A stretch of 49,511 nucleotides of DNA from NCBI GenBank assembly GCA_948470255.1, contig CAOKOS010000016.1, positions 1-49,511 on the forward strand. The letters run 5' to 3'. Below the pieces are notes generated by a model. It was not told the DNA's origin. It saw nothing but the letters and a program-made list of their open reading frames with translations, and ran no database searches. The stretch's first letter is position 1. Each line of letters begins with the position of its first letter. The stretch is from an uncultured Lachnotalea sp. (lineage in GTDB: Bacteria; Bacillota; Clostridia; Lachnospirales; Lachnospiraceae). Below are positions 17,193-26,684 of the stretch, piece after piece. The translations under genes were made by a program, and so were the position numbers.

Positions 17193-19481
17193 TCACCTTT
17201 TCTGCTCAAAAATCCTAACTGCGTCCCCTGATTTTAACTCCTGTTGGAAAGTTCCGTTTTCTCCATTTACTTCCAATATAACAGGAGACGTCACTTTTTC
17301 TATATCTAAATCGGAATATTCCAGCATATCCATCAGAAAATAAGGGGAACCGTCCGGTTTTGAAGGAAGGATCAGGGGCTGTCCGTTCAAGTATAACATC
17401 AGAGTTTCCTGCCTTTTTATTGCCTGAGGCGCTTCAGTAAAAGGCCGGCCGGCCACTTCAGGTATATCTACCGCCACTTCTGCCTCTTTTGCCGGAATCG
17501 GAATCTGTCCCTGTATATTTCTGCCAGCCGGTTCAGATGCCACAGAAAGAACCTCCGGTTCAGATACAGCCGGCATCACCTCTGCAGCAGAAACGTATGT
17601 AGTGTCTTCCCGCTCCAAAGCTTCGGCAGCCTGCTGCCTTTTTGTCACTGCCACAGCCTCTCCGGCTTGTTTTCCTTCCTCTTCCGGTATCACATGGTTT
17701 TTCTTTCTCTCTGCCAGCGCAGCTGCCGTACTCTTTCTTCTCCCTCCAGACTGGGCAGAAGCCTTCTTTTTCTTTTCCGTCGCAGGCGTTCCTGCTGCTT
17801 TCGGTTTCGGCCCCCTCTTTTTCGGCGTTTTCTGTTTTGCCCCGCTTTCCCCCTCTGCCCGGTCTGCTTCCTCTGAAACTCCTTCTGCAAGAACAATATC
17901 CCCTGCCTTCAGCGGAATATCTTCCGTAACAGGAACTCCGTTTACCGTAATATGGTGATTGGCCCACCCTTCCACCAACTGAGAAACCATGGCAGACGCA
18001 TCGGCTCCATGCCGAACCGGAATAAATTCAATCCGATCCCCTGCGCGAACCAAGTCAGAGAGCTGCCCATCCTCCCCATTCAGCTTCAGTACGCACGGTT
18101 CCGCCTTCTCCCCATAAAACACTTTTCTTTTTCCATTCAGCTGAACCACCAAATTCTGGCCAGATTTTCCCATCATATCCTGATAGCTGTACCCATTCAT
18201 CATCAAGACATTCATAACCGTAAAAGTTCCACTCCGAAACAATTTTGCCGGCTCACCGTTCAGTAAAATGCGGAAGCTGTCATTGATCATGTTAAGCCCT
18301 GCTGAAATTACAATCCCCAGCGGCGTAGCGTACTCCGGATTTTCCAGATTGTACTCGTCAGAATATGCATTTGTCCCAAAATTTCTTCCAGCAATGGCTA
18401 CTCTGGAGATATCCATACCAAGCCGCTCTGCGATCCCCTCTCTCAAACCGGGGAACAAACTTCCTCCTCCCGCCAAAAATACGGCAGAGGGCGCACCTCC
18501 GTTCGCCTCCAGGATTTTAGAGCAAATTTCTTCACAAAGGCCGGAAAACGCCTCTTTCACGCTATCACAAAGCTCTGCACTGGAAACCTTTTGCTCCAGC
18601 CCCATAATATCGCAAAATACAATGGGATCCATTTCTCCAATCACAGCTTTTATCATTTCCGCTGTCTGAAAATCCACCAGATATTTTTTTACAATGCTTT
18701 CTGTAAGCTCATCCCCCGCCTGAACCGCCATTGTATACCCTGTGATACAGCCGTCCCTGCAGACTGCGATATCCGATGTCCCCGCCCCGATGTCCACCAG
18801 AGCCAGGTTCAAAAGCCGGATATTTTCCGGAATCGCCGCATTAATGGCGGCAATCGGCTCAAGGGTCAGGCTGGCAATCTCCAAACCTATTTTATGCATT
18901 GCGGAATAAAGACTTTCCACCACCTCTGACGGCAAAAACGTCGCAATCACATCCGCTTTCAAAACCCGTCCGCTGTGGTCAATTAAACTGGACAAAATAT
19001 AATCATCCAGATAATACCGGCTTACGCTGTAGCCCACCAGATAAAACCTCTGTTCTCCTCCCTCCTCTCTGCCAAAAAAAGCCTGTTCTGCCCTGCTGAT
19101 GGCCCCTGCTTCCAGACGGCTCACTGTTTCTGCGGTAATCCTGGAAACTTCCTCAAGTTCCATTTCATATGTAACGCTTTCTGTCCGCAACGACCTTCCC
19201 GCAGCAGCGACCGCCACTCTGGCAAGTTTGCAGCCCAACCGCTTTTCCAGTTTTTCTTTCACCACCCCGGCAGTCCTGGACACCTGATCAATGTTTTCAA
19301 TCTGTCCATCAATCATCGCCCGCTCGCTGTGCTCAACCTTTTCGATTGCCGCAATCTGCATCCGCTCCCCATTGGGAATCCCTACCATCCCAATGATGCT
19401 GCGGGTTCCGATATCCAAGGCAAAAACCGCCTGTCGTGGCAATTCATCCAAAACATAATGTCCCTGGTTTTTGCTTTCCAT
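17193..19481 (-). CDS. FtsA/PilM-like actin-fold ATPase with repeated C-terminal beta domain
   Basis: 762 residues, almost twice FtsA length. Residues ~15-395 are an actin-fold ATPase of the FtsA type: phosphate-1 'FALDIGTRSIIGMVG', phosphate-2 'LVDIGAGTSDIAV', adenosine motif 'VFLAGGGSLFPGL', with an FtsA-like 1C subdomain between. After it come short modules containing 'LNG...L..GD.I': residues ~405-495, ~500-530 and ~690-760. The last two are separated by a Lys/Ala/Pro-rich, probably disordered linker (~530-690). The C-terminus has no FtsA-like amphipathic membrane anchor. Cell division or polar/pilus assembly is possible; it is probably not the primary FtsA. It is next to a YtvI-like gene, which does not settle its role. 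Confidence 0.8.
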   Translation of the reverse strand: MESKNQGHYVLDELPRQAVFALDIGTRSIIGMVGIPNGERMQIAAIEKVEHSERAMIDGQIENIDQVSRTAGVVKEKLEKRLGCKLARVAVAAAGRSLRTESVTYEMELEEVSRITAETVSRLEAGAISRAEQAFFGREEGGEQRFYLVGYSVSRYYLDDYILSSLIDHSGRVLKADVIATFLPSEVVESLYSAMHKIGLEIASLTLEPIAAINAAIPENIRLLNLALVDIGAGTSDIAVCRDGCITGYTMAVQAGDELTESIVKKYLVDFQTAEMIKAVIGEMDPIVFCDIMGLEQKVSSAELCDSVKEAFSGLCEEICSKILEANGGAPSAVFLAGGGSLFPGLREGIAERLGMDISRVAIAGRNFGTNAYSDEYNLENPEYATPLGIVISAGLNMINDSFRILLNGEPAKLFRSGTFTVMNVLMMNGYSYQDMMGKSGQNLVVQLNGKRKVFYGEKAEPCVLKLNGEDGQLSDLVRAGDRIEFIPVRHGADASAMVSQLVEGWANHHITVNGVPVTEDIPLKAGDIVLAEGVSEEADRAEGESGAKQKTPKKRGPKPKAAGTPATEKKKKASAQSGGRRKSTAAALAERKKNHVIPEEEGKQAGEAVAVTKRQQAAEALEREDTTYVSAAEVMPAVSEPEVLSVASEPAGRNIQGQIPIPAKEAEVAVDIPEVAGRPFTEAPQAIKRQETLMLYLNGQPLILPSKPDGSPYFLMDMLEYSDLDIEKVTSPVILEVNGENGTFQQELKSGDAVRIFEQKR

Positions 19482-19638
19482 AGTTTCCCCTTCGCTTTCG
19501 CATGTTCTTTTATCATTTTACCCAGATTCCCCCCATTCGTCAATGGACACCTCATAGTTTCCGTATTTTTCATTTTCCATTATTTCATGGTGAAGATATA
19601 TACCCCTGTTTTGCAGCCAAAACTATCATGGACATGGC

Positions 19639-20682
19639 CTAACGTTTTTCTTTATATAATTCCACCAACTCCCGGATTACCATAAAGGCAAAGGGCCCAA
19701 GGATAAAGCCTGACACACCAAAAAGCGCCAGCCCGATATAAATACTCATCAGCATTTCCAGCGGCGCAATCCCCATATGCCCGCCCATCAGGCGCGCTTC
19801 CAGAATTTCCCTCAGAAAATAGCACAATACATAAATCACCGCCAAGCCGGCTGCATAAACAAAATTGCGCAAAAAAACCGAGATAAGAATCCAAGGCGTA
19901 AACACGGTTCCTGTCCCAAACACCGGAAGCGCATCTAAAAGACCGATCAGCACTCCCAAAAGTACTGCATACGGATTCCCCAGAAAGTAAAGTCCCACGC
20001 TGCATATAAGGCAGGTAAGACCCATAATCAAAATCTGTGTCCGAAAAAAAGCCTTTCCAATTTTACTCAGGCACCCGGTAATGGCTGCGATTTCCTGTCG
20101 AAAAACAGAAGTACTCCTATATCTCCGGATACGATCCATAGAAGACACCATCAACACGCTACCGATGGTGACAATCGCAAAAATAGCCCCGCCTTTTACA
20201 ACCCATTTTAAAATCCCCATAGAATTTTCCATCACATAAGCCCCAGCCTGGCCTCCCGCCTGTTCCATCACTCTCCGGCTCTGAGTATAAAGGAAATCCA
20301 GCGACGTCCCTCTCTCAAGCCCAAAACAGTCGTCACAGTGGCAGCATAATTCATCAAGCCATCCGCAAAGATACCGGATATAAACGGGAAGACGTCTGGC
20401 TGCCAGAAAAAGCTGTTCTAAAAACAGTTTCCCCAGATAATAAACTCCTACCCACAGCAAAACAGTAAGCGCCGTCACCAAAAGCGAAGCCCATACCCCC
20501 TCTTTGAGCCACAGCTTTTTATGCAGCCATCTGGATGCGGGGCGTACCAGCAGGGCCACCCAGTAAGCCAGTAAAAAAGGAACCACAAGCGGCAGTATAT
20601 ATTTCAGAGAAACATACACTGCCGCCGTAATTCCCGTCACCAGTAAAGCCATTTTTTGTTTTTCTGTAAGTTTTACCTTCAT
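19639..20682 (-). CDS. ytvI: AI-2E/YtvI-family membrane protein
   Basis: 347 residues with about seven or eight hydrophobic segments and the family pattern 'ALPVFGTGTVFTPW' and 'LMGGHMGIAPLEMLMSIYIGL', followed by 'GFILGPFAFMVI'. Members include the sporulation protein YtvI (TIGR02872) and putative AI-2 exporters. Length and the central loop with several cysteines and charged residues fit YtvI, suggesting a sporulation role. The transport substrate is unknown. The gene is alone, about 150 bp after the FtsA-like gene's start side. Confidence 0.8.
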   Translation of the reverse strand: MKVKLTEKQKMALLVTGITAAVYVSLKYILPLVVPFLLAYWVALLVRPASRWLHKKLWLKEGVWASLLVTALTVLLWVGVYYLGKLFLEQLFLAARRLPVYIRYLCGWLDELCCHCDDCFGLERGTSLDFLYTQSRRVMEQAGGQAGAYVMENSMGILKWVVKGGAIFAIVTIGSVLMVSSMDRIRRYRSTSVFRQEIAAITGCLSKIGKAFFRTQILIMGLTCLICSVGLYFLGNPYAVLLGVLIGLLDALPVFGTGTVFTPWILISVFLRNFVYAAGLAVIYVLCYFLREILEARLMGGHMGIAPLEMLMSIYIGLALFGVSGFILGPFAFMVIRELVELYKEKR

Positions 20683-20787
20683 ATCATTCCTGCTTTCCTG
20701 GCCTGTCCTGTGTCCTATACAGCAAAAAGTATGTGCAGTACCTGAAAATATATGCAGTGGCTGATTAAGGTTTTTTCCATTTTTATA

Positions 20788-21477
20788 TTACATTTTAAAA
20801 CGGTATCCCACTCCCCATATGGTCTCAATATACTGGGGCCTGGCCGTATTGTACTCAATTTTCTCCCGGATTTTTTTGATGTGCACCGTCACTGTGGCAA
20901 TATCCCCCACGGATTCCATGTCCCAAATTTCTCTGAACAGTTCATCCTTCGTAAACACATGGTTCGGGTTCTGCGCCAGAAATGTCAGCAGGTCGAATTC
21001 TTTTGTGGTAAAGTTTTTTTCTTCCCCATTGATATAAACCCGTCTTGCAGTCTTATCAATTTTTAAACCGCGGATCTCAATTATTTCATTTTCAGGCATT
21101 CCGCTTCCAATGAGGCGCTCATATCTGGCCAGATGGGCTTTCACCCTGGCCACCAGTTCACTGGGGCTAAAAGGCTTCGTAATGTAATCGTCCGCCCCCA
21201 GGCCCAATCCCCGTATTTTATCAATATCATCTTTTTTCGCCGACACCATAAGAATGGGAGTATTCTTCGTGGCCCGCACCTGTCTGCAAATTTCAAAGCC
21301 GTCTGTACCAGGAAGCATAAGATCCAGAATAAATAAATCAAAATCTTCCTTAAGAGCCCGCCCAAGCCCTCTGCTTCCGTCCGTTTCTATCTCCACTTCA
21401 AAACCAGAAAGCTCCAGATAATCTTTCTCCAATTCCGCAATGCTCTCCTCGTCTTCCACAATCAAGATTCTACTCAT
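20788..21477 (-). CDS. OmpR-family response regulator
   Basis: 229 residues. The receiver domain has acidic residues at positions 8-10, phospho-acceptor D52 ('LFILDLMLPG') and K ('YITKPFSPSELVARV'). The C-terminal winged helix has 'FTTKEFDLLTFLAQNPNHVF' and 'VTVHIKKIREKIE'. It overlaps the end of the kinase gene by 8 bp, so the two form a two-component pair. Target genes and signal are not evident. The start is ATG. Confidence 0.95.
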   Translation of the reverse strand: MSRILIVEDEESIAELEKDYLELSGFEVEIETDGSRGLGRALKEDFDLFILDLMLPGTDGFEICRQVRATKNTPILMVSAKKDDIDKIRGLGLGADDYITKPFSPSELVARVKAHLARYERLIGSGMPENEIIEIRGLKIDKTARRVYINGEEKNFTTKEFDLLTFLAQNPNHVFTKDELFREIWDMESVGDIATVTVHIKKIREKIEYNTARPQYIETIWGVGYRFKM

Positions 21478-22966
21478 AAATTACCTCCTGGTATTTTCTC
21501 AATACAATATGCATGACCGTTCCGATGGACTCTTTGCTGGTGGCCCAGATCCTGCCCCCATGATCTTCCACAATCTTTCTCACAATGGAAAGCCCAATGC
21601 CGCTTCCGCCTTTGGAAGAATTTCTGGAAGCATCTGTCCGGTAAAACCGCTCAAAAATACTCGGGAGATCCCTGGCGGCAATCCCTTTTCCATTGTCTTC
21701 AATTTCAATCTGGACAAAATCCCCCTCGTCTTTCAGGCGGATATTGATGATTCCACGTTTTTTATCCAGATACTTCACAGAATTGCTGATAATATTATTG
21801 ATGACCCGCTTCAGCTGCTCTGCATCCGCAATAATCGTCACCGGCTCTTCTGTGTAATCAAAAAAGCCCAGGTCAATATTTTTTGCTTCCAGCTCAAGGC
21901 CCAGCTCCTCCACACAATCTTCAAAATATGCGTTAATATTAATCTTTGCAAAAGTATAGGGGATTTTGTTGGTATCAATCTTGGAATAGAAGGTCAGCTC
22001 GTCAATCAGTTTATCCATATCATTGGCTTTATTATAAATGGTCCTGATATATTTATCCACTTTTTCCGGCGATGAAGCTACTCCGTCCATAATGCCTTCC
22101 ACATAGCCTTTGATGGCTGTGATAGGGGTCTTCAAATCATGGGAGATATTTCGGATCAGTTCTTTGTTTTCCTGTTCATACTGGAGCTTTTCCGCTGCAT
22201 TGTCTCTCAGACGCTGGCGCATCTCCTCAAAATCCATACAAAGCTGTCCGATTTCATCTCTTTCGTCGATTTTTAGCTCATAATCCAAATTCCCCTCTTT
22301 GATCTCATTGGTTGCCTTCTTCAGTTCACCAATGGGCCGGAGGATTGTACGGTAAATCCACAAAGAAAGCAGCATGGCAATAAGGATCAGAAGAATCAGT
22401 ATGGCCATAATCACATTTCCGAAAAGCTGTTTCACCTGGGGAATCATCTCCCCCACGGAAGTCATAATAAAAACGCTGCCGCAAGCCCCATCTGAAAAGG
22501 TCAGATCCTGCTGGCGGATCAATCTTTTGCTGGCCCCGATAAAGACACTGCCCGCCCGGCCGTCTTCTCCCTCTCCTCTTTTAAATTCCGGAAGCTCCTC
22601 CACCAAATCTTCAATACTCTCCTCAGAACTTCCATTAAATATAATCTCATTTTCTTTCCGGACAATTAAAAAAGAATACTTTCCGGCCAGCCTTTGATTC
22701 AATGCCTGCTGATACGAAAGATCTGCAAAACAATCGGGATTTTCTTTTGCCGCTTTCGTAATATCCTGCTGGATTGCCATAGTAAGTGAATTGAACATTT
22801 TTACAGCGGCGCCAGAATACATATCCCCAACGCCAATGATATCATAATCGGATTCCAACGCCCTGCTTTGAAAATTTCCAAGCACAGCCAGGCAAAGATA
22901 CAGCATCGCCATGGGGACGAGAATAATGGTAAAGAAAGTAATCAAAATCTTTGTTTTTAACTTCAC
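21470..22966 (-). CDS. Sensor histidine kinase with HAMP domain
   Basis: 498 residues from GTG behind AGGGAG. Two TM segments (~8-28 and ~185-207) enclose an extracytoplasmic sensor of ~150 residues. A HAMP follows ('ATNEIKEGNLDYELKIDERDE'-type), then the HisKA box ('NISHDLKTPITAIKGYVEG'). The catalytic domain has N box ('INNIISNSVKYL'), 'DNGKGI', 'ERFYRTD' and 'GSGIGLSIV'. It precedes and overlaps its response regulator gene. The 5' leader contains the 257-bp palindromic element at 23001-23257. Confidence 0.95.
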   Translation of the reverse strand: MKLKTKILITFFTIILVPMAMLYLCLAVLGNFQSRALESDYDIIGVGDMYSGAAVKMFNSLTMAIQQDITKAAKENPDCFADLSYQQALNQRLAGKYSFLIVRKENEIIFNGSSEESIEDLVEELPEFKRGEGEDGRAGSVFIGASKRLIRQQDLTFSDGACGSVFIMTSVGEMIPQVKQLFGNVIMAILILLILIAMLLSLWIYRTILRPIGELKKATNEIKEGNLDYELKIDERDEIGQLCMDFEEMRQRLRDNAAEKLQYEQENKELIRNISHDLKTPITAIKGYVEGIMDGVASSPEKVDKYIRTIYNKANDMDKLIDELTFYSKIDTNKIPYTFAKININAYFEDCVEELGLELEAKNIDLGFFDYTEEPVTIIADAEQLKRVINNIISNSVKYLDKKRGIINIRLKDEGDFVQIEIEDNGKGIAARDLPSIFERFYRTDASRNSSKGGSGIGLSIVRKIVEDHGGRIWATSKESIGTVMHIVLRKYQEVIYE

Positions 22967-23000
22967 ATTTCTTTCACTCCCTTTTTATAGTGGCAAAAAA

Positions 23001-23257
23001 GCTGTCGCAAAATATTATGGTTTATATATGCCAGGCGCCCCCCTGCTGCTTTCGTCTGACAAGCAGATTTTACAGGTTTTGTGAGTATAGCGGCATCAGC
23101 CCCTGGTGAGAATCCTGTACAGCAGAATTCTTTTGTATAGAAGCAGCGGCTGACGACAAAAGGCGATGCAACAAAACCCAAAAATCCACGTGAACGAAAG
23201 CAGCAGGGGAACGCCTGGCATATAAAAACATCAAAATCGCTTATATTTTGCGACAGC
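23001..23257. repeat. 257-bp imperfect palindrome, MITE-like
   Basis: The ends are long inverted copies: 23001-23056 matches the reverse complement of 23195-23257, with three well conserved blocks (GCTGTCGCAAAATAT, TATATGCCAGGCG, CTGCTGCTTTCG) and short mismatched stretches between. Weaker complementarity continues inward. The element fills the gap before the histidine kinase start. A 108-residue reading frame runs through it but has no plausible function. No clear target-site duplication was found. Confidence 0.75.
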
Positions 23258-23348
23258 CCTTTCGCTTTATATCTTCCATCATAACACATTCTTTTTTGTC
23301 GTACTCATAAAGTACTATAAAGATTATAAACTTTTCATAAAACAAGCC

Positions 23349-24266
23349 TTACTTCCAGAGTTTTTCTGGATAAACCCCCGCACATTTCAGTTCTCTCAGC
23401 GCTTTTACCACAAATGGTTTGTCCTCCTTATATGTCACCCCAAACCATCTGTCGTGGGATTGCAGCACCTGTACGCTGGCACGCCCATTTGCAATAAGGC
23501 TTCCCACCACCGTCGGAATATAAAATTCTCCCTTCATAGGATTCTCTCGGAGGGTTTTATTTAGAAACGCCGGAAAACTTTGTGAAAGTTCTTTAAAAAT
23601 CCCCTGGCTAAATCCCCAAAGGTTCATGGACACAAGAGTTCCTTCTGGAATCACCGCCGTCCCTTCCCCTTCTTCCTCGTATATAATTTCCTTTCCTCTC
23701 CGTTCAATTTTGATCCGCTCCGTGACGGCAGAAAGCTGTCCCTCTTCATTGATTTCACAAACACCTCTGGCCACAAAACCATTTTCTGTCAAAGTGTTTT
23801 CAACCTGATACCCCACCATGGCAAAACGGTATTTATCATCATCCTCATGACTTACCAAGTAGTCATAGATCACCTTAAAAGCTTCCCGCCCGTAAAAATC
23901 ATCCGCGTTGATCACGGCAAAAGAACCATCGACAACTTCCCCACAGCTTAAAATGGCATGGGCCGTCCCCCAGGGCTTCACCCGCCCTGCCGGAACCGTA
24001 AAGCCAGACGGGACATGGTACAAATCCTGGAATACATAGGCAACTTCCATCTGCCGTTCAATCCGACGGCCCACAGCTTCTTTAAAATCAGCCTCATTTT
24101 CCTTTTTGATAACAAAAACCACTTTTTCAAAGCCTGCCTGCTTTGCATCGTAAACAGAAAAATCCATAATGATATTTCCGTATTCATCCACCGGATCAAT
24201 TTGTTTTAATCCGCCATAACGGCTTCCCATTCCTGCCGCCATGATCACAAGCGCCGGTTTTTTCAT
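23349..24266 (-). CDS. Sugar-1-phosphate-type nucleotidyltransferase
   Basis: 305 residues. The N-terminus has the nucleotidyltransferase signature ('VIMAAGMGSRYGGLKQIDPV', with G-x-G-x-R-x-G-G and the following Lys). 'SFAVINADDFYGREAF' provides the metal-binding aspartates. The fold is a Rossmann-like GT-A domain without a left-handed beta-helix acyltransferase. Substrate is not determinable; sugar-phosphate or choline-phosphate activation are options. It follows the TPR/AAA-like gene by 48 bp and may be in its operon. Confidence 0.8.
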   Translation of the reverse strand: MKKPALVIMAAGMGSRYGGLKQIDPVDEYGNIIMDFSVYDAKQAGFEKVVFVIKKENEADFKEAVGRRIERQMEVAYVFQDLYHVPSGFTVPAGRVKPWGTAHAILSCGEVVDGSFAVINADDFYGREAFKVIYDYLVSHEDDDKYRFAMVGYQVENTLTENGFVARGVCEINEEGQLSAVTERIKIERRGKEIIYEEEGEGTAVIPEGTLVSMNLWGFSQGIFKELSQSFPAFLNKTLRENPMKGEFYIPTVVGSLIANGRASVQVLQSHDRWFGVTYKEDKPFVVKALRELKCAGVYPEKLWK

Positions 24267-24314
24267 CGTCTCTGTTCTCCCTTTTCTTCATGCTACTTAT
24301 TTCTGAAACCAGAA

Positions 24315-26555
24315 TTATATATTTTTAAAAAACTGTTCCTTTAAAATCAAATAGCCGCCTTTATCATATTTTGATCCAAACAATCCTTTAATCCCTCTGT
24401 GTTCCGCCTTGTCAATGGCTTCATCCACCAGCTTTCTGGCCGCTTCTTCCGTAAGCTCTGTCCCGTTATTCCTAAGTCTCTCCGCCGCCGCATAAATTGC
24501 CAGATTTGCCATTTCTTCGATAACACATTCCTCTTCTTTGGCATATTCATTGGCACAGGCTACGAACTCATCCACCTCCATCTGGCTGCCTTCCTCCAAA
24601 TATACACAAAGTCTGTCCAATTCTGGATTATCAATCAGAAGTTTATCCATCCGCTCCGAAGAATCCACCAGAATAATCACCAACGATACAAATGGCTGAT
24701 TGATTTCTTCCGCCAGCTCCGCTGCCGCTTCAGGACTTAAATCCGCCGCGTTATCCACGATCAAATCTCTTCCCGCCAAACGCATAAAAGTATTGTGCAC
24801 CCCTTTTGCGCTTAGCTTCTCACCTGATATTTTCGCCACCTGTGTGGCAGCGCTTCCCAAAACCTCATGGGTTTTTTTCAATTTTTCCACTGCAAAAGGA
24901 ATTCTTTCCGCTCCCGGCTCCGCTTCAACCACTACGCAGGTAATTTCAAAATCGCTGGCTTCCATATCCGGATCTTCCAGCCCTTCGACATCTGATATTT
25001 CCAGCCCCTTTTCTGCTGCCGTCTGCCTCTCCGCCGGCCTTTCATCCGGCTCTGCAGCCTTCTCTTTTTCCACCACCAGTTCTCTTTCCACAGCTTCGGG
25101 CTTCACTTCCTCCGTCACAGGTTCTTTTTCCGCCGCCGCAAGCTTCACTTCCTCCGTCACAGGTTCTCTTTCCACAGCTTCGGGCTTCACTTCTTCCATC
25201 ACCGGTCTTTTTTCCGATGCCGCGGATCCTTCTCTCCCCACTGCGGATTCTTCTTCTGCAGACTTTATTTTCATCGCTACTATCTTTTTCCCGAGAGCTG
25301 CCGATACTTCATTGAAAAACTCGTCCGTCTGCCCCAGCTCCTTTTCAGGTTCCGGTTTCAAAGCCTCTTTTACCTTCCCTACAACTTCTTTTGTCTGTCC
25401 CAGCATTTCTTCCGGCGCTTCGGATTGCTGCTCATTGGGAAGCCAGCTTTCTTTTTCCGCCTCACGGATTGCCTGGGCCAAGTCTGCCTGCATATGGTAG
25501 AGTTCTCCGGTAAGTCCCTGTTGATCAGATTCCTCTTCTGGCATTTCTTCTGCCCTTTTCCCCTCCTGTCCGGCAGGCTCTACGGAAAAATCCTGCTCTG
25601 AAATGTGCGGCCCCTCATTTAAAGACTCTTCTAAAACATACGGGTATCCTGCCCTCTCCGGTTCTTCCTCAAAATGAAGACGGTCTTTTAAAACCGCCCC
25701 TTCGGAAACATAAACAGCTTCCTCTTGGTTCTGCTCCTCTTCAAGATAAACCGGCTCCTCCGCTGTAACCGGTTCCTCCACAACGCGAAGCGGCTCTCCA
25801 GCTGTATCCTCCCTGGTCAAGGCTACTTCCTGTATCTGCTCCTCTTCCCGCCGTCTTTCTACGGCCATGTCCTCGCCGTCCATAATCCCCTGGGAATACC
25901 TGGTTTCAAACTCACGTTCCACCGCCCGGACACGTGCCTCAAACTTCTTTTTATTTACCAGCTTTTCCTGCTGTGTGGGAGTAAGCGGTTCATATTGCAT
26001 CTTCAAATTCAGGGCTTTATCCACATAAGTCCCCACACTGAACCACAAAATAATCTCATTGCAAAGCTGTACACAGTCTTTTACCCGTCCGGCCTTATGA
26101 TAAAGATAGGCCAATTCATATGCCCATTTTTCCTCAAATTCATTTTTCCGGTACAGTTCCAGAATCGTAATCAGTTTCTCCGTCTCGCCGCCTTTGGCCG
26201 CTTCGATTTGGTATGCCAGAAGAAGCTTCCCGATATCATTGGGAGCAATCTTCTGGAACTCCTCAAAATAAGCTTCCGCCTCGTCATGATTTCCCGCTTT
26301 GACACAGAGTTCTGTCAGTTTGTAAAGCATCCGACGGCCCACCGGTACACGCTCATACGCAAATAAAAGGATATTTTTTGCTTCTGTATAATTCTTGTTT
26401 TTTTCATATACCTGGGAAACCAACGTCAACATTTTGAGATTTTTAATCTTGCTCCAGTCAATCGTATCCGCAATCTTCGCTGCTGCAGCATAATCTTTTT
26501 TCTCCACATGCTTCTTAATCTTATCTTCTTTAATGTTCAGTTCATATTTATCCAC
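24315..26555 (-). CDS. TPR protein with degenerate SpoVK/CbbX-like AAA+ domain
   Basis: 746 residues from GTG behind GAGGTGG. Residues ~5-200 form TPR-like helical pairs ('YTEAKNILLFAYERVP', 'HDEAEAYFEEFQKIAP'). Residues ~200-535 are Glu-rich low complexity with a 14-residue repeat. The C-terminal ~210 residues align by eye with the AAA+ domain of SpoVK/CbbX: 'GRDLIVDNAADLSPEAA' where SpoVK has a Walker B DEA, then 'VSLVIILVDSSERMDKLLID' where SpoVK has 'vvilaGY...m...NPgl', and a lid ('ELTEEAARKLVDEAIDKAEH'). The Walker A loop is missing (EPGAERIPF where GxPGTGKT is expected), so it should not hydrolyse ATP. Confidence 0.65.
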   Translation of the reverse strand: MDKYELNIKEDKIKKHVEKKDYAAAAKIADTIDWSKIKNLKMLTLVSQVYEKNKNYTEAKNILLFAYERVPVGRRMLYKLTELCVKAGNHDEAEAYFEEFQKIAPNDIGKLLLAYQIEAAKGGETEKLITILELYRKNEFEEKWAYELAYLYHKAGRVKDCVQLCNEIILWFSVGTYVDKALNLKMQYEPLTPTQQEKLVNKKKFEARVRAVEREFETRYSQGIMDGEDMAVERRREEEQIQEVALTREDTAGEPLRVVEEPVTAEEPVYLEEEQNQEEAVYVSEGAVLKDRLHFEEEPERAGYPYVLEESLNEGPHISEQDFSVEPAGQEGKRAEEMPEEESDQQGLTGELYHMQADLAQAIREAEKESWLPNEQQSEAPEEMLGQTKEVVGKVKEALKPEPEKELGQTDEFFNEVSAALGKKIVAMKIKSAEEESAVGREGSAASEKRPVMEEVKPEAVEREPVTEEVKLAAAEKEPVTEEVKPEAVERELVVEKEKAAEPDERPAERQTAAEKGLEISDVEGLEDPDMEASDFEITCVVVEAEPGAERIPFAVEKLKKTHEVLGSAATQVAKISGEKLSAKGVHNTFMRLAGRDLIVDNAADLSPEAAAELAEEINQPFVSLVIILVDSSERMDKLLIDNPELDRLCVYLEEGSQMEVDEFVACANEYAKEEECVIEEMANLAIYAAAERLRNNGTELTEEAARKLVDEAIDKAEHRGIKGLFGSKYDKGGYLILKEQFFKNI
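25079..25210. repeat. 42-bp tandem repeat (~3 copies) inside the TPR gene
   Basis: The unit GCTTCACTTCCTCCGTCACA recurs at 25100, 25142 and (with changes) 25184, a 42-bp period. It encodes 14-residue units of the form PVTEEVKPEAVERE. The acidic low-complexity spacer around it is probably unstructured. Confidence 0.85.
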
Positions 26556-26596
26556 AGCGCCACCTCAAATATCCTTGTAAAATTTCACTTAGTATA

Positions 26597-26625
26597 AGTC
26601 TATCATACTCATTTTCCCTTGTCAA
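26597..26625 (-). promoter_or_regulatory. Promoter of the TPR/AAA-like gene
   Basis: A consensus -35 TTGACA (26620-26625) and TAGACT (26597-26602) on the minus strand are 17 bases apart, about 40 bases before the GTG start. Confidence 0.55.
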
Positions 26626-26684
26626 AAACAACCGAAAAAATGTACTGCGGCCGGATAAGACTTTCCGCGCCAGAATCTTATATG

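Noticed and set aside
22963-23289. 108-residue minus-strand reading frame through the palindromic element
   Set aside because: It is mostly the translation of the inverted repeat arms, has no ribosome binding site of its own and no recognisable domain.
24700-25500. 266-residue plus-strand reading frame opposite the acidic spacer of the TPR gene
   Set aside because: Ser/Ala/Thr-rich complement of the Glu-rich repeat region; antisense shadow of a better gene.
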